Positions 51,377 through 58,617 of a DNA stretch of 64,000 nucleotides are shown piece after piece (position 1 is the stretch's first letter; the number at the start of each line of letters is the position of its first letter). The notes below the pieces were generated by a model that worked only from the letters and a program-made list of their open reading frames with translations, had not been told where the DNA came from and did not search any database. Origin of the DNA: an uncultured Rivibacter sp. (GTDB taxonomy: Bacteria; Pseudomonadota; Gammaproteobacteria; Burkholderiales; Burkholderiaceae). The stretch covers positions 47,194 to 111,193 of the forward strand of contig CAMLLU010000013.1 in NCBI GenBank assembly GCA_946480925.1, written 5' to 3'. Position numbers and translations under genes: made by a program.

Positions 51377-54073
51377 ATGGACCGTCAAAGCGTGGGTGAC
51401 TTCAAATACTTCGTCGGCATCAGCTCGCTGTCGCAGGTGGCTTCGCGCGACGATCGCGTGTGCGTGCTCAACATCCTGGGCGGCGAGTCGAGCGACGTCA
51501 CGCCGGTGAGCCATGCCTATTCGGGCGGCAACGTGGTGTTCGGCACCGCGCCCGGCAAAGGCGGGCAGATGCTCGAAACGCAGGCAGGCAACATCCCCGT
51601 GTTCAACAACGTGCGCGAGGGGCTGGAGGCGGGGCACCGCTTCAACTGCGGCGTGGTCTACCTGCCGCCCTCGGCCGCGCGTGACGGCGTGGCCGAGCTG
51701 ATCCGCGTGAACCCGGAGCTGAAGAAGATCTTCATCATCACCGAGAAGATCGCCGTGCACGACGCGCGCGAGATCCGTGCGATGGGCCAGCACCGCGGCG
51801 TGGACATCTTCGGCGCCAACGGCCTGGGCGTGGCCGACGCCTGGAACCAGGTGCGCATCGGCGGCGCACTGGGCGGTGACAACCCGAGTGACACGCTGCG
51901 GCCCGGCTCGGTGGCCATCTTCTCGAACTCGGGCGGCTTCTCGACCACCATCGCGCAGTACCTGCGGCTTGCAGGGTGGGGCACAACCACCGTGATCTCC
52001 AGCGGCAAGGACGTCTACATCCACTACGCCGCGCCCGAGTTCGCCTTCGCGCTGGCCAACGACGCGCGCAGCAAGGCGGCCGTGCTGTATTGCGAGCCCG
52101 GCGGCTACTACGAGCTCGATGCGCAGTTCACCAAGCCGGTGGTCGCCTGCGTGGTGGGCCGCTGGAAGAGCAAGCTCACACGGGCCGTAGGCCACGCCGG
52201 CGCCATGGCGGGCGGCGAAGACGACGCGGTGGCCAAGGAACGCTGGTTCATGGACAAGGTCGGCGTCGATGCGATCTTCACGCCCGACAAGCCGGTTTTT
52301 TCCGCCAGGGGGGCGGTGGTCACCAACATCGCGCACATCCCGGCCGCGCTGACGGCGGTGATGCGCGCCAACGCCACGCTGCCCGACTTCGAGCCCGAGG
52401 GCAGCCTTGCGCTCAAGCCCTGGTTCGGCAACGACCAGGGCGTGCTACCGCCCGAGCTGGCGCTGCCGGTGGTGGAGGCGATTGCGCCCTACAACGAGCA
52501 GATCGTGCAGGTAAACCGCCAGGTCGGCGCCATTCCACCGCGCCAGCCGATGAAAGACGCCTCCGGCGCCACGCAGATGGACGCCCGCACGCAGGTCAGC
52601 AGCCTGCACGGCGTATCGATGCTCGACGCCGCCACGCAATCGCTCGAAGCCAACGCCTGCCTTGCACTGCTGCAGCGTGCGGGCAGTGCCAACGACCACA
52701 AGCTCATGGCCACCGCGGTGGCGGCGCACTGCCACCTGCATGGCACGCCGGAGCTGGCCGCGGCGCAGGCTTCGCGCGAGGCCGGCAATGCGCCCAATGC
52801 AGTGCTGGCAGCAGCTGCTGCCATCGCCGGGCCGCGCCGCCAGCAGGTGGCCCGCGAAGCGGTGCGGCTGATGATCGACCGCTTCTCGGTCGCGGGGCTC
52901 ACCGATGCGGCGGATGCGAGCTTCGACGTGGCGCGCGTGGAGATCACGGGGTGCGAGTCGCTGTTCGGCGCGGTACCTGACGAGCGTGCGCAGTCACTGC
53001 TGGCGGGCCTGCGCTCGCGCGGCGCCGAGTCGGTGTTCGTGCGCTGGCTCACCAGCGTGCCGGGCCACCCGACGGCCGATGCGGTGCTGGCCGCGATCAC
53101 CACCACGCTCGCGTGGCAGCCGTTGATGGCCAAGCGACTGTCGCGCCTCACGGCCGAGAGCCTGCCGTGGTGGATGCAGCTCTTCGGCACCTTGATCGGC
53201 GCGTCTGCAGAAGCGTCGCGCCACGAACCGCAACGCTTCTGCGGTTTCGACAGCGCCACGCTGCTGGGCGAAAAGAGCCTGGCCGAAATCGCCTTTGCCG
53301 CCTTGCTGGGCCTGGCGCCGGCCGAAGACGACCTGTTCGCCTTCCAGACGCTGGTGGGCTTGCTGCTCACCAACGGCCCTGGCGCGATCTCGGCCCAGGG
53401 GGCCAAGGGCGCGGTTTCGGCCGACGGGCCCGAGGCGCCGGAGCGCGTGCAGCTCAACAAGGCGCTCATCGGCTTCCTCACGCACAGCGGCTACACGCAC
53501 GGTGGCAACGGCTACGAGGGCATTGCGTTCCTGAACGACCAGTTCCGTGACAGTGGCCTCACCGACCCGAGCGATGCGGACCACGGCATCGACCTGCGGG
53601 CGCTGGCCGCCGCCTCGGCCGCGCGCTATGCGCAATACAAGGCGCAGCGCAAGAACATCGGCAGCCTCGACATCGCCAAGATCCCCGGCGTGAACCACCC
53701 GGTGTTCAAGGACAAGCCGGTCAACTTCGACCCGCGCGAGGTGTTCATCGCGGAGCTGCTGCAAAGGCGTGGTGAGTACAACGTGTTCCACGCCTACTAC
53801 CGCGAGCTCGTGCAGGCGCTGGCCGAGGCAGGTGTGTCGCGCAACGTCTATTGCGTGAACATCGACGCGGTGATCGCCGCGCTGCTGCTCAAGATGCTGT
53901 GGCAGCCCTTCAAGCGCGGCGACATCGGCGAGCGCGAGCTGGAGACCGCGGCGTTCACGATCTTCCTGTACCCGCGCATGCTGGGCTGCGCGGCCGAGAT
54001 CGACGACCACATGAACCGCGGCCGCAACATGGACACGCGCACGCCGGCGAGTCAGTGCAGGTTCGTGGCTTGA
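51377..54073 (+). CDS. CoA-ligase alpha fused to citrate-synthase-like domain (ATP-citrate-lyase-like)
   Basis: The protein has 898 residues. Residues 1-130 form a CoA-binding Rossmann domain; a ligase-CoA domain with the phospho-His in VGHAGAMAGGEDD follows (about 265-275); the last 300 residues are a citrate-synthase-like domain with HGGNGYEG, VNHPVFKDKP and a C-terminal FLYPRMLGCAAEIDDHMNRGR. This order is that of eukaryotic and reverse-TCA ATP-citrate lyases, but the sequence differs enough that the substrate is open. With the upstream ATP-grasp gene it would cleave a citryl-type acid using ATP and CoA. An acuI gene follows on the other strand and the prp locus is near. Confidence 0.78.
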   Translation: MDRQSVGDFKYFVGISSLSQVASRDDRVCVLNILGGESSDVTPVSHAYSGGNVVFGTAPGKGGQMLETQAGNIPVFNNVREGLEAGHRFNCGVVYLPPSAARDGVAELIRVNPELKKIFIITEKIAVHDAREIRAMGQHRGVDIFGANGLGVADAWNQVRIGGALGGDNPSDTLRPGSVAIFSNSGGFSTTIAQYLRLAGWGTTTVISSGKDVYIHYAAPEFAFALANDARSKAAVLYCEPGGYYELDAQFTKPVVACVVGRWKSKLTRAVGHAGAMAGGEDDAVAKERWFMDKVGVDAIFTPDKPVFSARGAVVTNIAHIPAALTAVMRANATLPDFEPEGSLALKPWFGNDQGVLPPELALPVVEAIAPYNEQIVQVNRQVGAIPPRQPMKDASGATQMDARTQVSSLHGVSMLDAATQSLEANACLALLQRAGSANDHKLMATAVAAHCHLHGTPELAAAQASREAGNAPNAVLAAAAAIAGPRRQQVAREAVRLMIDRFSVAGLTDAADASFDVARVEITGCESLFGAVPDERAQSLLAGLRSRGAESVFVRWLTSVPGHPTADAVLAAITTTLAWQPLMAKRLSRLTAESLPWWMQLFGTLIGASAEASRHEPQRFCGFDSATLLGEKSLAEIAFAALLGLAPAEDDLFAFQTLVGLLLTNGPGAISAQGAKGAVSADGPEAPERVQLNKALIGFLTHSGYTHGGNGYEGIAFLNDQFRDSGLTDPSDADHGIDLRALAAASAARYAQYKAQRKNIGSLDIAKIPGVNHPVFKDKPVNFDPREVFIAELLQRRGEYNVFHAYYRELVQALAEAGVSRNVYCVNIDAVIAALLLKMLWQPFKRGDIGERELETAAFTIFLYPRMLGCAAEIDDHMNRGRNMDTRTPASQCRFVA

Positions 54074-54096
54074 CGGCGGAGCGGTTGCTGAATTCG

Positions 54097-54187
54097 TTCG
54101 CTGCGCAGGCGCGGAGAACGCGGAGGGCCACGGAGAACATCGAATTTCTCCGCGCTTTCTCTGCGCTCTCCGCGCCTCCGCGGTGAA
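54097..54187. repeat. Dispersed palindromic repeat, copy C
   Basis: Opens with TTCGCTGCGCAGGCGCGGAG and closes with CTCCGCGGTGAAG. It lies between convergent genes and may serve as their common 3' hairpin. Confidence 0.75.
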
Positions 54188-54199
54188 GGCATTTCGTCC

Positions 54200-55183
54200 T
54201 CAGCGGTTCACGTCCACCACCGTGCGCCCGCGCAGCCGGCCTTCGAGCAAATCGGCCGATTTGTCGATCACCTGCGACAGGCCGATCTCCACGGTCATGC
54301 GTTCGAGCTGTTCGGCGCTCAGGTGCTCGGCCAGCAGCTGCCAGGCCTCGGCGCGTTTCGCGTTGTCGACGAACACGCAGTTGATGCCGTAGAGCGTGAT
54401 GCCGCGCAGGATGAAGGGCATCACCGAGGCGGGGAAGTCGCTGCCCTGCGCGAGGCCGCAAGCGGCCACCGCGCCGTTCCAGCGCGTGGCGGCGCAGGCG
54501 TTGGCTAGCGTGTGGCTGCCCACGGCGTCCACCACGCCGGCCCAGCGTTCGCTCTGCAGCGGGCGGCCGGGTGCAGCCAGCTCGGCCCGGTCGATCACGT
54601 TCGCGGCGCCCAGTGCCTTCAGGTAGTCGGCTTCCTGAGGGCGGCCGGTAGAGGCTGTGACGCTGTAGCCCAGGCCGGCCAGCAGCGTTACGGCGACCGA
54701 GCCCACGCCGCCGGCCGCGCCGGTGACCAGCACCTCGCCGTCACCGGGCGCAATGCCGTGCCTGCGCAGCGCCATCACGCACAGTGCGGCGGTGTAGCCG
54801 GCGGTGCCCACCGCCATGGCCTGGCGCGTGCTGTAGGCCTCGGGCAGGCGCAGCAGCCAGCCGGCCTGCAGCCGCGCGTATTGCGCAAAGCCGCCCCAGT
54901 GCGTTTCGCCCAGGCCCCAGCCGTTCACCACCACGCGGTCGCCAAGTTGCCAGGCCGGGTCGTCGCTGTGCTCCACCACGCCGGCCAGGTCGATGCCCGG
55001 CACCAGCGGCCACTTGCGCACGATGGCGCCGCGCCCGGTGACGGCCAGCGCGTCCTTGAAGTTGAGGCTCGACCATTCGACGCGCACCGTCACGTCGCCG
55101 GGCGGCAGCTGTTCGAGCTCGAAGCGCTCGAAGCTCGCGAGGGTCTGCCTGTCTTTCTGGTTGAGCAGCAGGGCGGTGAACAT
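54200..55183 (-). CDS. acuI: Acrylyl-CoA reductase-type MDR oxidoreductase (AcuI/YhdH)
   Basis: The protein has 327 residues, MDR family without structural zinc ligands. AcuI/YhdH marks are SSLNFKDALAVTGRG, VPGIDLAGVVEHSDDP, the NADP loop VTGAAGGVGSVAVTLLAGLGYSV and GSDFPASVMPFILRGITLYGINC. The family reduces acrylyl-CoA to propionyl-CoA with NADPH. Propionyl-CoA is the substrate of the prp enzymes encoded 8 kb away, so a metabolic link is plausible. ATG at 55183 with AAGGAAAGG; an upstream in-frame start at 55213 is less likely. Confidence 0.88.
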   Translation of the reverse strand: MFTALLLNQKDRQTLASFERFELEQLPPGDVTVRVEWSSLNFKDALAVTGRGAIVRKWPLVPGIDLAGVVEHSDDPAWQLGDRVVVNGWGLGETHWGGFAQYARLQAGWLLRLPEAYSTRQAMAVGTAGYTAALCVMALRRHGIAPGDGEVLVTGAAGGVGSVAVTLLAGLGYSVTASTGRPQEADYLKALGAANVIDRAELAAPGRPLQSERWAGVVDAVGSHTLANACAATRWNGAVAACGLAQGSDFPASVMPFILRGITLYGINCVFVDNAKRAEAWQLLAEHLSAEQLERMTVEIGLSQVIDKSADLLEGRLRGRTVVDVNR

Positions 55184-55332
55184 GGTGAGGGCCTTTCCTT
55201 CGTGCGCTTGCAACGAAGGCTACAAGGCCCGGGGCGTGTTCTCGATCGGGCCTTGCCCGAGGAACCCCTGTCGCGGTGCTGGCACTCGGGCGCGGCGCAC
55301 ACTGACGCCATGTCCATTGCAGGAGTTGCACG

Positions 55333-55533
55333 ATGAACCGCACCAGCGCCTCGCAGCAGCAACGCCCCGCGCCAAGGAACACGCCGGTGGACACCACCGG
55401 CTCTCACCAGCCAGAGCCCGTGGACTTGTCGGCCGAATCGGTAGCGGGTGAAGAAGACCCCGGCGCCGGGCTCGACGCCGATGAGGCCGTGTTGCCGCCG
55501 CAGCAGCAACGGCCGCAGCCGCGCAAGCCTTAG
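55333..55533 (+). CDS. Small Gln/Pro-rich protein, 66 aa
   Basis: The ATG has AGGAG eight bases upstream. The product is hydrophilic and of low complexity (MNRTSASQQQRPAPRNTPVD, an acidic middle, QQQRPQPRKP at the end) with no domain. The TAG stop lies within the left TTAG target repeat of a MITE-like element, so the original 3' end may have been at or beyond this point. A small protein of similar style is encoded at 63455-63667. Confidence 0.6.
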   Translation: MNRTSASQQQRPAPRNTPVDTTGSHQPEPVDLSAESVAGEEDPGAGLDADEAVLPPQQQRPQPRKP

Positions 55534-55693
55534 GGCAACGCGGAACAAGTCCCTCGCGGAGCGCGCATCCACAGTTTGGGCGGTCTGCTTCGTTGCAAAT
55601 CCTCGCCATAGCTTGGCTATGGCTGCGGTTTGCGCCTGGCAGCCCATCCCAACCTGCGGCGCGCGCCCTCGCGGGGACTTGTGCAGCGTTGCC
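55534..55693. mobile_element. MITE-like element with TTAG target duplication (IS5-type ends)
   Basis: The 160-bp element has inverted ends of about 33 bp (GGCAACGC...ACAAGTCCC... in both arms) and is bordered by TTAG on both sides (55530-55533 and 55694-55697), fitting the YTAR target of IS5-group elements. There is no coding capacity. An inner palindrome CCATAGC-TTG-GCTATGG marks the centre. It lies exactly between two stop codons and should fold into a long hairpin in either transcript. Confidence 0.7.
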
Positions 55694-56167
55694 TTAGAGA
55701 AAGCGCTCGAGCAGCCGCTTCGAGTGTCGGTCGAGCGCGAAGCGGTCAGGCACGAGAAAGTGGATGCCGTGGCTGCTGGCGATGAGCAGCCGCCCCGCTT
55801 CGAGGCGGCGGATGTCTTCTTCGCCCTTGAGCACGAACTGCGTGTCGCCGCGATCGGTTTCCACCGCCCAGGTGCTGGGCGTCGCGAAGGTGGACACGCT
55901 CTTGATGCGCTTCACCACCGGCACGAACTCGCGCGCGGCGAGTTCTTCCTCGACCAGCGCGCGGGTTGCGGCCGGCAGCGCGTCGATGCGGTCGATCCAC
56001 AGCAACTCGTGGCCGTCATTGCCCACCAGCGACAGGCCTTCGTTCGGCGCGGCGATCGGGAAGGCTCGCACCGGCACCACGCCGGTATGCGGCTCGCCGC
56101 CGGGCAGCGTGAGCACGAGGCGGCCGAAGGCGTTGCGCTCCAACACAAAAACTGGGGGCTGGTTCAT
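55694..56167 (-). CDS. DUF1854 protein associated with cyanophycin metabolism
   Basis: The protein has 157 residues. The core VPVRAFPIAAPNEGLSLVG, ELLWIDRIDALP and a C-terminal HGIHFLVPDRFALDRHSKRLLERFL match DUF1854, a family that accompanies cyanophycin synthetases in betaproteobacteria. Its start overlaps the stop of the ABC transporter gene (ATGA), so the two are coupled. No enzymatic motif is seen. The TAA stop falls in the right TTAG repeat of the MITE-like element. Confidence 0.88.
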   Translation of the reverse strand: MNQPPVFVLERNAFGRLVLTLPGGEPHTGVVPVRAFPIAAPNEGLSLVGNDGHELLWIDRIDALPAATRALVEEELAAREFVPVVKRIKSVSTFATPSTWAVETDRGDTQFVLKGEEDIRRLEAGRLLIASSHGIHFLVPDRFALDRHSKRLLERFL

Positions 56168-58470
56168 GAGCTGCTCCGCACCGCCGGCACCTGGCTGGCG
56201 ATCTGCGCGACCTGCACCTGGGCGGGCGTATCGAGGTCTTCGTCTTCTTCGGCGTCCACGCGCCGGGCCTGCGCTTCGTAGAGCCGCCAGTAGGCGCCCT
56301 GCCGGGCCATCAGCTCGTCGTGCGGGCCCACTTCGACCACCTGGCCGCGGTCCATCACGACGAGTCGATCAGCCTTGCGCAAGGTGGAGAGCCGGTGCGC
56401 GATGGCGATGGTGGTGCGGCCTTGCACGAGGTTGTCGAGCGCCTTCTGGATTTCCTTTTCGGTCTCGGTGTCCACGCTCGAAGTCGCTTCGTCGAGGATG
56501 AGGATGCGCGGGTCGATCAGCAGCGCGCGCGCGATCGAGATGCGCTGGCGCTCGCCGCCCGAAAGGCCCTGGCCGCGCTCGCCCACCAGCGAGTCGTAGC
56601 CCTGCGGCAGCCGCAGGATGAACTCGTGCGCATGCGCGGCCCGCGCCGCCGCCACGATCTCCTCACGGGTGGCGTCGGGCTTGCCGTAGGCGATGTTCTC
56701 GGCGATGGTGCCGAAGAACAGGAAGGGCTCCTGCAGCACCAGGCCGATGTGGCGGCGGAAGTCCGAGACGCCGAAGCGGCGGATGTCGGTGCCGTCCACC
56801 AGGATGGCGCCGTCGGTCACGTCGTAGAAGCGGCAGATCAGGTTGACCAGCGTGCTCTTGCCCGAGCCGCTGTGGCCCACGAGGCCGATCATCTCGCCCG
56901 GCCTGATGGACAGGTCGAGCCCGCGGATCACCGAGCGCGGGCCGTAGCGGAAGCCGATGTTGCGCATCTCGATGCCGCCTTGCATCGTGGTGATCGGCAC
57001 CGGCTGCGCCGGCTCGGGCACGTTGGACACGTGGTCGAGGATGTCGAAGATGCGCTTGGCGCCGGCCGCCGCCTTCTGCGTGACCGAGACGATGCGGCTC
57101 ATCGAGTCGAGCCGGCCGTAGAAACGGCCGATGTAGGCGATGAAGGCCGACAGCACGCCCACCGTGATGTGGCTCTGGCTCACCTGCCAGATGCCGAAGG
57201 CCCACACCACCAGCAGGCCCACGTCGGTGAGCAGCGAGACGGTGGGCGAGAACAGGCTCCAGGTCTTGTTGAGCCGGTCGTTCACTTCGAGGTTGTGCCG
57301 GTTCGCCTCGCGGAAGCGTTGCGCCTCGCGGCGTTCCTGCGCGAAGGCCTTGACCACGCGCACGCCGGGAATGGTGTCGGCCAGCACGCTGGTCACGTCG
57401 CCCCACACGCGGTCGATCTTCTCGAAGCCGGTGCGCAGCTTGTCGCGCACCACGTGGATCATCCAGGCGATGAAGGGCAGCGGCAGCAGCGTCACCAGCG
57501 CGAGCCACGGGTTGACCGAGAACAGGATCACCGAAGTCATGCCGATCATCAGCACGTCGGTCGCGAAGTCGAGCGCGTGCAGCGACAGGAACACCGAGAT
57601 GCGATCGGTCTCCGAACCCACGCGCGAGATCAGGTCGCCGGTGCGCTTGCTGCCGAAGTAGTCGAGCGACAGCTGCAGCAGGTGCTCGAACGAGGCCGTG
57701 CGCATGTCGGCCGCGATGCGCTCGGATACCAGCGCCAGAAGCCAGGTGCGCCACCAGCTCAAGGCCCAGGCGAACAACGCCGCGCCCAGCAGCCCGCCCA
57801 GCAGCGTGACGACGTACGAGGTTTCGATGCGCTGCCCGTTCTGGAACGGGATCAGCACGTCGTCCATCAGCGGGATGGTGAGGTAGGGCGGCACCAGCGT
57901 GGCCGCGGTGGAGGCCAGCGTGAGCATGAAGCCCAGCAACAACTGGTTGCGGTAAGGCTTTGCAAAACGCCACAAGCGCAGCAACACCCAGGTCGACGGC
58001 GGTGTCTGCAGCTCGCGGGCGCAGGCCGGGCATTCGTCGCTGTCGGGCGGCAGGGGAGCCTTGCAGGTGGGGCACAGCGCCACTTCGTCGCCGATCGGCG
58101 ACAGGCCGGTCTTCAGCGACTCGATCTGTTGCTCGAAGAGCTTGAGCAGCCGCAGGGCCTGCACGTTGGCACCCAGCGTGTAGTGCCACACGGCCAGGCG
58201 CTGCCGTTCGTCGTGCAGCTCGAGCGTGCCGACACCGGCGTGGTCGTGATGGCGCAGCGTGAGCCCCGGGGCCAGGAACCACTCTTGCCGCTGCCCGCTG
58301 CCGGCCTCGCGCGCCAGCAGGCGCCTGTTCGTGAGCACGAGTTCGCCGTGTGCAAAGCGCAGTGCGGCGTCGAGGTCAACCTCCAGGCTGGCGAGGGCGT
58401 TCTCGTCGGGGCCGAGCGGCCATTCGGGCCCGCCTGTACCTGAGGTTGTGGCTGGAAGAAGTTGTTGCAT
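56164..58470 (-). CDS. ABC exporter-type half-transporter linked to cyanophycin genes
   Basis: The protein has 768 residues. An N-terminal PH-like segment (about 20-110) is followed by a zinc ribbon with C133, C136, C147 and C150, then a six-helix type-I exporter membrane domain (about 170-480) and an ATPase domain with intact Walker A GHSGSGKST, signature LSGGERQRISIARALL and LILDEATSSVD. The soluble front part is unusual for exporters and characteristic of the cyanophycin-associated family. It forms an operon with the DUF1854 gene and is divergent from cphA'. Transported substrate is unknown. Confidence 0.9.
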   Translation of the reverse strand: MQQLLPATTSGTGGPEWPLGPDENALASLEVDLDAALRFAHGELVLTNRRLLAREAGSGQRQEWFLAPGLTLRHHDHAGVGTLELHDERQRLAVWHYTLGANVQALRLLKLFEQQIESLKTGLSPIGDEVALCPTCKAPLPPDSDECPACARELQTPPSTWVLLRLWRFAKPYRNQLLLGFMLTLASTAATLVPPYLTIPLMDDVLIPFQNGQRIETSYVVTLLGGLLGAALFAWALSWWRTWLLALVSERIAADMRTASFEHLLQLSLDYFGSKRTGDLISRVGSETDRISVFLSLHALDFATDVLMIGMTSVILFSVNPWLALVTLLPLPFIAWMIHVVRDKLRTGFEKIDRVWGDVTSVLADTIPGVRVVKAFAQERREAQRFREANRHNLEVNDRLNKTWSLFSPTVSLLTDVGLLVVWAFGIWQVSQSHITVGVLSAFIAYIGRFYGRLDSMSRIVSVTQKAAAGAKRIFDILDHVSNVPEPAQPVPITTMQGGIEMRNIGFRYGPRSVIRGLDLSIRPGEMIGLVGHSGSGKSTLVNLICRFYDVTDGAILVDGTDIRRFGVSDFRRHIGLVLQEPFLFFGTIAENIAYGKPDATREEIVAAARAAHAHEFILRLPQGYDSLVGERGQGLSGGERQRISIARALLIDPRILILDEATSSVDTETEKEIQKALDNLVQGRTTIAIAHRLSTLRKADRLVVMDRGQVVEVGPHDELMARQGAYWRLYEAQARRVDAEEDEDLDTPAQVQVAQIASQVPAVRSSS

Positions 58471-58617
58471 CGTGTTGGGCTGGTGGCGGGCAGACTTCAG
58501 GGCTCGCCGGGGCGCGGATTTTCACCCAAGCGTCACCGCGACGCGACCCTGACAGGGCGCACAATCTCGGCCTGCCCGGCCTTTCGGGCATGCCCCCAGA
58601 AGTAAGTCCAGAAGAAG

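Noticed and set aside
43454..54187. Regular GC-rich repeats considered as a CRISPR array
   Set aside because: Only three copies, kilobases apart, each palindromic and not separated by uniform spacers; no cas genes are present.
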